Both the position numbers and the translations under genes were made by a program. Below the pieces are notes generated by a model that saw only the letters and a list, made by a program, of their open reading frames with translations, had not been told where the DNA came from and ran no database searches. This document shows positions 7,205-13,231 of a DNA stretch of 13,231 nucleotides, piece by piece (within the stretch, counting starts at the first letter, position 1; the number at the start of each line of letters is the position of its first letter). Origin of the DNA: an uncultured Collinsella sp. (GTDB lineage Bacteria > Actinomycetota > Coriobacteriia > Coriobacteriales > Coriobacteriaceae). The stretch lies in NCBI GenBank assembly GCA_900752275.1, contig CAADUS010000227.1, positions 1-13,231 on the forward strand, written 5' to 3'.

Positions 7205-7429
7205 CTATGCGGCCTCGTCCGTGTTCCAGTCCATCAGGTCGTTGGGCGGACAACCAAGAACCTGTGAGATAGCCAAGAGCTTGTCGGCTCCAGGAATGTA
7301 ATCGCCGCTCTCGTACTTCGTGAAAATGCTGACGTTCACTCCGACTTTAGAAGTGACCTCAGCCTGAGAAAGGTCAGCTCGGGCGCGTACGGCGCGGATA
7401 TTCCCCGCCAGCTCCTTACTGAAATCTAT
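7205..7429 (-). CDS. XRE-family helix-turn-helix regulator with ATA at the start position
   Basis: A 74-residue frame reads MDFSKELAGNIRAVRARADL and continues with SQAEVTSKVGV, SIFTKYESGDYIPGADKLLAI and ends with LMDWNTDEAA, a complete HTH_3 domain (helix 2 SQAEVTSKVGV, recognition helix NVSIFTKYESG). The strong ribosome site GAGGAG is 6 nt before ATA (7427-7429), exactly where an ATG would be expected. There is no ATG, GTG or TTG between the upstream in-frame stop and the HTH. The gene is divergent from the XRE gene at 7573 and separated by 143 bp of AT-rich DNA, a layout like a phage repressor/Cro pair. It is either initiated weakly at ATA or has lost its start codon. The protein family is clear; expression is uncertain. 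Confidence 0.72.
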   Translation of the reverse strand: MDFSKELAGNIRAVRARADLSQAEVTSKVGVNVSIFTKYESGDYIPGADKLLAISQVLGCPPNDLMDWNTDEAA

Positions 7430-7491
7430 TCGTTTCTCCTCAGAGATGTTTTTCTGTCTGTTGAATTAAATGACGAACAGTCTTATGTCCC

Positions 7492-7497
7492 TGTCAA
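7492..7497 (-). promoter_or_regulatory. Consensus -35 box facing the minus-strand XRE gene
   Basis: On the minus strand TTGACA lies about 65 nt upstream of the ATA start position. The best -10 candidate, TTTAAT, is 21 nt downstream, which is too far for a strong sigma-70-type promoter. An activator or another -10 may be used. Confidence 0.3.
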
Positions 7498-7508
7498 TCA
7501 AATAAGCA

Positions 7509-7538
7509 ACATTTTTTTGTGTAAAGACATTTTTTTGT
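7509..7538 (+). repeat. Two 12-bp direct repeats with 18-bp period in the regulator intergenic region (candidate operator)
   Basis: ACATTTTTTTGT occurs at 7509-7520 and 7527-7538 without mismatch, and the 18-bp units match at about 14 positions. They overlap the putative promoter of the + strand XRE gene, where a repressor would block it. Confidence 0.5.
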
Positions 7539-7545
7539 TTACTAT
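7517..7545 (+). promoter_or_regulatory. Promoter candidate for the + strand XRE gene and cargo genes
   Basis: TTGTGT (7517-7522) and TACTAT (7540-7545) are separated by 17 nt. Transcription would begin near 7552, leaving about 20 nt before ATG 7573. The match to consensus is moderate, but spacing and position are good, and the direct repeats overlap it. Confidence 0.45.
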
Positions 7546-7572
7546 TCACTTAACGTAAAGAAAGGAGTGAGG

Positions 7573-7956
7573 ATGAACCTTCGTCTAAGAGAGCGCCGAG
7601 AAGCCCTGGGGCTAAACCAAAAGGAGCTTGCACAAAAGGTCGGCAAGTCATTCCGAACTATTCAGTCTTGGGAGCGCGAGGAGAGCTATCCGAACGCAGA
7701 GCTCGTAGGTGAGCTCTGCGAAGTATTCAAAACCGACCCCAACGACCTGCTCGGATGGTACGAGGAGCATCCCGAGGGCAAGCCGACGGCGCCGGCAGGC
7801 GCGGAGGGCGAGCTGATCACTTGCTACCGGCAGAGCACCGAGAAGAGGCGCTCGAAGATCCTGGAGACGGCACGCGACCAGGCCGAGTTGTCCAAAGCTC
7901 AGGTTGCAGCGCCTGAAGGCGAAGGGCTGGAAGCGGATCAAGTAAGGTCCGCGTAG
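7573..7956 (+). CDS. XRE-family helix-turn-helix regulator
   Basis: This 127-aa DNA-binding protein starts at ATG 7573, with AAGGAG 5 nt upstream; the earlier in-frame GTG at 7567 overlaps that ribosome site. Residues 4-62 form an HTH_3 domain (helix 2 NQKELAQKVG, recognition helix SFRTIQSWEREE). Residues 77-107 (ELITCYRQSTEKRRSKILETA) form a helix resembling the tail of small phage-type repressors, perhaps for dimerisation. The gene is divergent from the XRE gene at 7205-7429, and 40 nt separate it from the next cargo gene, so it probably heads and regulates the cargo operon. Confidence 0.88.
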   Translation: MNLRLRERREALGLNQKELAQKVGKSFRTIQSWEREESYPNAELVGELCEVFKTDPNDLLGWYEEHPEGKPTAPAGAEGELITCYRQSTEKRRSKILETARDQAELSKAQVAAPEGEGLEADQVRSA

Positions 7957-7996
7957 ACCGCGTTATTCAATTCATTTATGGGAAGGAGTAATAACC

Positions 7997-8536
7997 ATGT
8001 CTCAATCATTAGCGGAGACGCACGTGGAGGATCTCATCTACGAGTGCGACTGCATCACTGCGGGAGATTATGGTGAGAGCACCCAGGAACACATCGACGA
8101 CCTCATGCTGCAGATGGAAGGGTTTTCCTTCCCGCTCAGGTGCACCGGATCGCTAACAATTCCCAGAGATAAGACTCTGGATGGCGTAAAGCGCGCAAAG
8201 GGATGGCTCGTGGCAAACATGGCCACGCTCACGAACAGCGGAAACGGCACGACGGTTAGCTCCAGCAGCGTCTCACAGGCCACGGCGACGGCGGACGTTT
8301 CGGTAGAGGTAAGCCAGGCGGTGACCGAAATCGGCAACGACCCCGTTCTCGACAACGAGACGAAAGAGGCACTCGAGCTGGCGCTGTCGCGGGCACGCAT
8401 GGCAGCCGAGGCGAAGAACAGGGCAGGGTTCGCCGAACACGTTGCAAGGGTCATCGACCTTGCAACGAAGAGCGTGGATCTCGTACCCAAGGCGTTGGTG
8501 GCCCTCGGTGTGCTCGCGAAGCTCTTCGGCGCCTAG
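7997..8536 (+). CDS. Uncharacterised 179-aa cargo protein
   Basis: ATG 7997 has AAGGAG 8 nt upstream. I do not recognise residues 1-76 as a named family. Residues 77-104 form a Ser/Thr/Ala-rich linker (TNSGNGTTVSSSSVSQATAT). A C-terminal helical part follows (105-179): SQAVTEIGN, then NETKEALELALSRARMAAEA, then VARVIDLATKSVDLVPKAL and LGVLAKLF. From memory this layout, low-complexity linker then helical hairpin then a hydrophobic tail ending near LVPKALVALGVLAKLF, is common in small proteins of conflict or abortive-infection modules; I cannot name a family. The tail could touch membranes or oligomerise. It lies between the regulator and the DUF3800 gene, co-oriented. Confidence 0.75.
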   Translation: MSQSLAETHVEDLIYECDCITAGDYGESTQEHIDDLMLQMEGFSFPLRCTGSLTIPRDKTLDGVKRAKGWLVANMATLTNSGNGTTVSSSSVSQATATADVSVEVSQAVTEIGNDPVLDNETKEALELALSRARMAAEAKNRAGFAEHVARVIDLATKSVDLVPKALVALGVLAKLFGA

Positions 8537-8613
8537 GTGCGGTGCCGCGAATCAAATCGTTAGCACCGCGATATCTGATACAAATTTGGCAATCCGAAGA
8601 AGGGCGCGATCGC

Positions 8614-9381
8614 ATGAGACCGCTAAACACGAATGATATCCGGGCGAACTGCGAAGCAGGAAGTGATGCCGCGCATAAAAACGAGGAGCGCACGACCTAC
8701 AACGTTTATTGTGACGAAAGCTGCGTCACATCTTCTCTTGCAGACGATTTTATGGCCATAGGAGGCATCATGTGCCCCCTGGACCAAAAGAGAGAGATTG
8801 TAAGGACGGTTGACCGACTCAGGGCCTATTACAACGTGCAGGGAGAATTTGGGTGGAAAACGGTGTGCCCGTCCAGACTCTCCTTCTTTCAGGCTTTGGT
8901 TGACCTGTTCTTCTCAAACCCCGAGCTGAGATTCCGCGCAGTCGTTGTCAGTAGGCGCGAGACAAACTTCGATGATACTGAGGAAATGTTTCAGAAGGTC
9001 TACTACCAGGTATTTAACAACTGGCTTGACAGGAGAGACTCATACCGCCTATTTATCGATCGCCGCATTGACGAACGTGACCGAGTGGACACATTGAGGA
9101 GGTGCCTGATCGACACATTCCAATTTGGCAACTCGGTAAAATTTGTCGAAGAAGTCGAGTCACATGAGAACGACCTCATACAGCTCGCAGACTTATTCAT
9201 CGGAGCCCTTGCCGCCTCAAGGAATGGACACCTGCAGCTCGAAGGGTCAAGTGCCGCAAAATTGCAAATATGCCGAGACATCTGTCGAAATTTAAATACA
9301 AGTACCCTTGCGAGCTATGAGACATGGCCTTCCGAGCAAAAGTTCAACGTGTTCCACTTTCGTGGACGAAGGAATATGTGA
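8614..9381 (+). CDS. DUF3800-family protein (RNase H-like fold)
   Basis: I choose ATG 8614 (255 aa), with AAGAAGGG about 9 nt upstream; a GTG at 8542 would give 279 aa without a visible ribosome site. The DUF3800 signature is clear: YCDES at 32-36 (D34, E35), GEFGWK with E78 and K82, LFIDRR with D149, and DLIQLADLFIGAL with D193. The acidic residues would coordinate metal in an RNase H-like active site. DUF3800 genes are often found in defence islands and phage elements, but their substrate is not settled. Its TGA overlaps the ATG of the next gene (TGATG), indicating coupled synthesis. C-terminal residues about 213-255 are outside the core domain. Confidence 0.85.
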   Translation: MRPLNTNDIRANCEAGSDAAHKNEERTTYNVYCDESCVTSSLADDFMAIGGIMCPLDQKREIVRTVDRLRAYYNVQGEFGWKTVCPSRLSFFQALVDLFFSNPELRFRAVVVSRRETNFDDTEEMFQKVYYQVFNNWLDRRDSYRLFIDRRIDERDRVDTLRRCLIDTFQFGNSVKFVEEVESHENDLIQLADLFIGALAASRNGHLQLEGSSAAKLQICRDICRNLNTSTLASYETWPSEQKFNVFHFRGRRNM

Positions 9382-9881
9382 TGCGAACAGGATACTCACT
9401 CGACCGCGACGGTCATCTCGATCTTGGGCCCTGCTACCAAGGCCTTACGTGCGATATGCTGCGCGCGTCACATCTCTCAAGAGAATACTATGACGACAAT
9501 CTGCTGGACCTTGTCGCATGGGATGGGTTCCCCGTGACAAACATGCAATACGAGTCGACATGGCTACATCTCGTCTCAAAGCACGGGAAGAGCAGAGAGC
9601 AATTCAACCCATTGGTCAATCTTGATCTCAACAGGGTTGTGAGGCTTCCGGTCCTAAAAGCAACAGTGGAGGGCAGGGTGCCCGCCAACGTTTACCTTCA
9701 AAGGCAAAGGGGCCGCGAAGACAAAGTTCAAGTTGTCGCATCCGGAATCGATCAAGACTATGTCGTTATCCTCGGCGTAACGAAAAAGGGCTATGTCCTC
9801 AGAACAGCCTATCCAGGGGACAAAAAATATTCCTGCAAGATTAGCGAAAAAGGAGAGCTGGTGGAGAAAATCCGCCCATAA
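9381..9881 (+). CDS. Uncharacterised 166-aa protein coupled to DUF3800; possible BECR-fold nuclease
   Basis: The start ATG 9381 shares one base with the DUF3800 stop codon and has AAGGA 7 nt upstream; an earlier in-frame ATG at 9324 has no such site and overlaps DUF3800 further. No family is certain. Residues 82-150 look like a small beta-rich domain (VVRLPVLKATVEGRVPANVY, DYVVILGVTKKGYVL, RTAYPGDKK). A strand reading GYVLRTAYP resembles the last strands of barnase/EndoU/ColicinE5-D/RelE (BECR) nucleases. This is a weak visual resemblance. N-terminal residues 1-75 (SLDRDGHLDLGPCYQGLTCD, DNLLDLVAWDGFPVT) are acidic and may be a separate domain. Coupling with DUF3800 suggests the two act as a pair. 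Confidence 0.78.
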   Translation: MRTGYSLDRDGHLDLGPCYQGLTCDMLRASHLSREYYDDNLLDLVAWDGFPVTNMQYESTWLHLVSKHGKSREQFNPLVNLDLNRVVRLPVLKATVEGRVPANVYLQRQRGREDKVQVVASGIDQDYVVILGVTKKGYVLRTAYPGDKKYSCKISEKGELVEKIRP

Positions 9882-9909
9882 AAAAGGCCCCGGATTTCGG
9901 CTCCGAGGC
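9880..9909 (-). terminator. Minus-strand intrinsic terminator overlapping the end of the cargo operon
   Basis: GCCCCGGA (9887-9894) pairs with TCCGAGGC (9902-9909) with one C-A mismatch. Six A's (9880-9885) precede it, so on the minus strand the stem is followed by C and a six-base T run. It faces the minus strand, although the neighbouring genes are on the + strand. Confidence 0.6.
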
Positions 9910-9940
9910 TGGCCACGTCCTTAGCTTTAAGCAAAGGGCT
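9882..9940 (-). ncRNA. Candidate small RNA of about 60 nt on the minus strand
   Basis: On the minus strand TTTACA (9974-9969) and CATAAT (9952-9947) are spaced 16 nt, each one base from consensus. Transcription would begin near 9940 and stop at the terminator above. The transcript would be about 60 nt and encode no protein. It is antisense only to the very end of the 166-aa gene. The call rests on a promoter plus a terminator. Confidence 0.35.
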
Positions 9941-10007
9941 ACCCATATTATGCCGCATTGCAACAAAATGTAAACCGAACACGTTATGGAGATTGGAGAC
10001 CTTAAAC

Positions 10008-10053
10008 GAAAAGAAACCCCACCGCGCACGGCTGGAACCTTGGCGCGGCGGGG
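10008..10053 (-). terminator. Second minus-facing terminator-like hairpin in the gap before the recombinase remnant
   Basis: CCCCACCGCGC (10017-10027) pairs with GCGCGGCGGGG (10043-10053) with a single mismatch, and on the minus strand it is followed by TTTCTTTTCG. No minus-strand gene precedes it; it may insulate the cargo from antisense transcription. The rest of 9941-10111 shows no gene. Confidence 0.4.
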
Positions 10054-10111
10054 GGACAACAAGGATGCCGGAGTAACACGGAGATAGCTCCGGGCAACCT
10101 AGGGACATTAT

Positions 10112-10975
10112 ATGACACGCAAGCAAAGGCGCCGCGCGTGGGGCTCGATGCCGGTCGACCAGCTGCGCCTCGTGCACCTGCAGGAATGACCCCCGACTTT
10201 CCCCGCAGCAAAGGCAGACACTGCCCTACTTACCCTGCGCAAGATTTACGGCGCTGTGTCGGGCTTTGTCGTGCTGCCCATCGACCCGTTTGCCGCCACC
10301 GTGAAATACACCATGCCCACGCGCAAGACGCGCGAGCGCTCCAAGCGCCTGTACACGTTTTCCGAGGCAAAGGACATTCTGGGCCGCCTGCACGGAACCT
10401 CGCTCGAGGCGCCGTTCATCATGGCGTGCTTTGGATCATGTCGCTCAGGCGAGCCGCTGGGCATCTGCATCGACGAGGTTCTGCCGTTCGCGGTGGAATC
10501 CACAACGCTCGTAACGGTCGACCTCGTGCGCCAGATGGAGCAAGCGGGCATCGAGTCCACGGCGGACGGCGTGCTCAAGACGCGGAAGTCAATGCGCACA
10601 GTCGTGGTACTGCCGGATGCCGCTGGGCGCCTGCTCGAAATTGCAGGCGAGCGCCGCGCGGCAGGCTCCGAGTGGCTAGCAGATCGCGGGGACGGACTGC
10701 CCATGAACCGATGGATGTGCAATCATAGATGGAAGAAGTGGTGCGCAGCCGAGAGTATCGAACACATCCCGTGGTCGAACCTTCGCAACTCGTGGCGAAC
10801 CATCTGCGAGATGGAGCTGCACATGCCCTGGGACCTCATGGAAATGCTCATGGGACACTCCCTGCCGGGCGTGTCGGGGCGGCATTATATTCGCCCCTCC
10901 CGTGAGCAGGTAGCGCGTTCCGTTTGCGACGCACTTGGGATAAATTGGGATATTTCTCAACAAACCAGCAGGTAA
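10112..10975 (+). pseudogene. Tyrosine recombinase (integrase), broken by an in-frame TGA and an N-terminal deletion
   Basis: An integrase-like start MTRKQRRRAWGSMPVDQ (ATG 10112, AGGGA upstream) runs 25 codons to TGA at 10187-10189. The same frame then continues without a stop to 10975. The second part resembles the end of the core-binding domain (LLTLRKIYGAVSGFVVLP) and a full catalytic domain. A frame counted from GTG 10256 gives 239 aa. Visible catalytic positions are the first Arg in FGSCRSGEPLGI, Lys in TRKSMR, Arg in NLRNSWRT, His in LMGHSLPG and the nucleophile Tyr in GRHYIRPS. The usual His of HxxR reads Ser. Most of the core-binding domain is missing compared with the usual 350-400 aa. 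It sits against the right end of the element, as expected for its own integrase. A shorter functional protein from GTG 10256 is possible but would lack DNA-binding parts. Confidence 0.8.
10929..10952 (+). repeat. Right-end paired TTGGGATA boxes (candidate arm-type recombinase site)
   Basis: TTGGGATA occurs at 10935-10942 and again at 10945-10952, inside the last codons of the recombinase. The first box lies within a 15-bp exact repeat of 7054-7068. The alternative is that the left copy is a relic of another integrase 3' end, since both read ALGI-W in the same frame. Confidence 0.5.
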
Positions 10976-10991
10976 AACGGGCGCGGTTAAT

Positions 10992-11167
10992 AGTTGCAGA
11001 TTTAGATGAACCTATCAGTCGATTTCGAATGTCTAAATCTGTAACAGTTAGACCTGTTTTTGCTGAGTAGTTGTTACAGATTGAGACATTGGGTTCGGAG
11101 ATTTTTCTTCGTCTCGATTTGTAACGTTTAGCCGAGATTTTGACCCGTAGATGTTACAGATTGAGAT
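10992..11167. repeat. Palindromic repeat array, right part (rest of unit 2, units 3 and 4)
   Basis: After the restored arm at 10992-11007 and a 23-nt gap, unit 3 has arms 11031-11046 and 11072-11087. Unit 4, exactly 80 bp later, has arms 11111-11126 and 11152-11167. All loops are 25 nt and all gaps 23 nt. Loops of units 1 and 3 resemble each other (GACC-GTTTTTGC-GAGT), as do those of units 2 and 4, so the ancestral array is A-B-A-B with a 160-bp higher-order period. Confidence 0.88.
10993..10999 (+). other. Right junction of the integrated element (attR core, GTTGCAG)
   Basis: GTTGCAG matches the left-junction heptamer GTTACAG at six of seven positions. The chromosomal half of the interrupted palindrome arm (ATTTAGAT) begins right after it at 11000. 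Confidence 0.7.
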
Positions 11168-11267
11168 GTTTGTGTCCGCGCCCGCCCCGTACCCAATCGT
11201 AGTCCCATATAAACAAACCCCGTGGTAAACTTGACCGGACTGTAAATATTCCGAAAGGTACACCTCA

Positions 11268-11699
11268 ATGTCCAAGTACATCTCCGAGCTCATGTCGCCG
11301 CAGCTTATGGGTGTCATCTATGCCTTTGTTGGCTTTATCATCGCCCTGTACGTGCTGTCGGTCGTCTATGTGTTCATCGACGCCCGCCGCCGCGGCGCCA
11401 ACGCCTACGTGGCATGGGGCATCATCGCCCTCATCCCGTTTGTTGGTCTCATCGCCTACCTGGTCCTGCGCCCGCACTCCTACGCGGCCGACCGTGAGGA
11501 GCAGGAGCTGGACATGGCCCTGCGCGAGCGCCAGCTTGCCCAGTACGGCACCTGCCCCCAGTGCGGTGCCCCCATCGAGAAGGACTTTGTGGTCTGCCCC
11601 GTGTGCGACACTCAGGTTCGTAACGTGTGCCCCAGCTGCCATCGCCCGCTCGACGCGCACTGGAAGGTCTGCCCCTACTGCCGAACTCGCATCCAGTAA
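11268..11699 (+). CDS. Membrane protein with PLDc_N-like helices and two zinc ribbons
   Basis: A 143-aa protein starts at ATG 11268, with GAAAGG about 9 nt upstream. Two membrane helices are clear: about 13-37 (LMGVIYAFVGFIIALYVLSV) and 46-67 (AYVAWGIIALIPFVGLIAYL), joined by the basic turn DARRRGAN as in the N-terminal domain of cardiolipin synthase-like proteins. A charged helix (74-92) leads to two zinc ribbons, C96-x2-C99/C110-x2-C113 and C121-x2-C124/C135-x2-C138. There is no catalytic phospholipase domain. It is probably a cytosol-facing membrane-anchored zinc-ribbon protein of unknown role. The sequence 11168-11267 upstream holds no clear promoter pair. Confidence 0.85.
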   Translation: MSKYISELMSPQLMGVIYAFVGFIIALYVLSVVYVFIDARRRGANAYVAWGIIALIPFVGLIAYLVLRPHSYAADREEQELDMALRERQLAQYGTCPQCGAPIEKDFVVCPVCDTQVRNVCPSCHRPLDAHWKVCPYCRTRIQ

Positions 11700-11820
11700 C
11701 GCATCCATCGCCGGGCCGGCCGTAAGCCACGGGCGCCGTACCACGGGCGCCGCGCGTCACGCGCAAGCCGCACGCGCGCCCTCAGCCCCGCCCCCACACG
11801 ATGAAGCATGCGTAGAAAAT

Positions 11821-11851
11821 CGCCCGCCGTGCCATTAAGGTGCGGCGGGCG
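11821..11851 (+). terminator. GC-rich hairpin after the zinc-ribbon gene
   Basis: CGCCCGCCGTGCC (11821-11833) pairs with GGTGCGGCGGGCG (11839-11851) over 13 positions including two wobble or mismatch pairs, with loop ATTAA. It is followed by CTTGTAT on the + strand, a poor T-tract; on the minus strand it is followed by ATTTTC. It probably ends the zinc-ribbon transcript. The thrS -35 box begins directly after it. Confidence 0.55.
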
Positions 11852-11852
11852 C

Positions 11853-11880
11853 TTGTATACCAAGGCAACCTGCCTATAAT
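11853..11880 (+). promoter_or_regulatory. Promoter of thrS
   Basis: A consensus -10 TATAAT (11875-11880) follows TTGTAT (11853-11858) with a 16-nt spacer. Expected start is near 11887, giving a leader of about 65 nt, too short for a T-box riboswitch. Confidence 0.65.
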
Positions 11881-11923
11881 GATGCAAGTCAAAAACGCCG
11901 AGCGCATCGCACGCACTTGCATC
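11881..11923 (+). promoter_or_regulatory. 9-bp inverted repeat at the thrS transcription start
   Basis: GATGCAAGT (11881-11889) and ACTTGCATC (11915-11923) are perfect inverted repeats 25 nt apart. The left arm spans the predicted start site, so a transcript starting at 11887 would lack most of it. A protein-binding dyad is therefore more likely than an RNA hairpin, unless transcription begins earlier. Confidence 0.4.
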
Positions 11924-11950
11924 AGGCATCCGAGAGGAGAAAACATACCC

Positions 11951-13231
<1,281 letters not shown>

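Larger units (their letters stand above)
6960..10999 (+). mobile_element. 4,040-bp integrated element with a broken tyrosine recombinase, inserted in a palindromic repeat
   Basis: The limits come from the 80-bp periodic array. The interrupted arm of unit 2 resumes at 11000, and the gap from the restored arm (10992-11007) to unit 3 (11031) is 23 nt, as between the other units. Contents: two divergent XRE regulators, a possible small ORF, three co-oriented cargo genes, a non-coding stretch and a tyrosine recombinase remnant beside the right end. Paired TTGGGATA boxes lie near both ends. Coding sequence inside looks less GC-rich by eye than the flanking housekeeping genes. No replication, mobilisation or structural phage genes are present. 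The recombinase is damaged, so mobility would need help in trans. Confidence 0.82.

Noticed and set aside
9809..10177. Excisionase-like start (SPLLKAKDVAS) on the minus strand
   Set aside because: The resemblance lasts about ten residues, no helix-turn-helix follows and the frame crosses a terminator hairpin.
6831..11167. CRISPR array
   Set aside because: Repeats alternate in orientation, the intervals are related to each other and no cas genes are present.
11887..11950. T-box riboswitch before thrS
   Set aside because: The leader after the TATAAT promoter is only about 65 nt, with no room for specifier and antiterminator structures.

Overview
The window looks like chromosomal DNA of a high-GC actinobacterium, most likely of class Coriobacteriia (a Collinsella-like gut organism). 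This is an inference from the GC-rich housekeeping genes and from the style of the tyrosine recombinase remnant. No rRNA or tRNA is present to confirm it.

Layout: (a) 156-1499 (+) folC, convergent with (b) 1826-2914 (-) an M24 Xaa-Pro-type peptidase. (c) 3398-6660 (-) is a tightly coupled three-gene redox operon: a GlpA-like FAD dehydrogenase with a C-terminal [2Fe-2S] domain, an FAD/NAD oxidoreductase and a DUF1667 protein. (d) 6831-11167 is an array of palindromic repeats interrupted by a 4,040-bp integrated element at 6960-10999. (e) 11268-11699 (+) is a membrane-anchored double zinc-ribbon protein. (f) 11951-13231 (+) is the 5' part of thrS, cut by the window end.

Intergenic structure: the two gaps flanking the peptidase gene (1500-1825 and 2954-3397) carry two copies of one composite element in the same orientation, exactly 1,538 bp apart. 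Each copy has a long imperfect outer inverted repeat whose sequence differs between copies, an identical 33-nt core, and then a second hairpin that is nearly identical between copies.

The integrated element: four palindromic units (16-nt arms, 25-nt loops, 23-nt gaps) form an 80-bp-period array. The element sits inside the right arm of unit 2, and joining 6959 to 11000 restores the 80-bp period exactly. Inside are two divergent XRE-type regulators (the minus-strand one has ATA where its start codon should be), a possible small ORF, then a + strand cargo of an unrecognised 179-aa protein, a DUF3800 (RNase H-like) protein, and a 166-aa protein that may be a BECR-fold (RelE/barnase-like) nuclease. 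A tyrosine recombinase broken by an in-frame TGA and an apparent N-terminal deletion follows. Paired TTGGGATA boxes near both ends look like arm-type recombinase sites. The most interesting reading is a small regulated defence or toxin-like cassette carried by an element that targets intergenic palindromic repeats and is now probably immobile.
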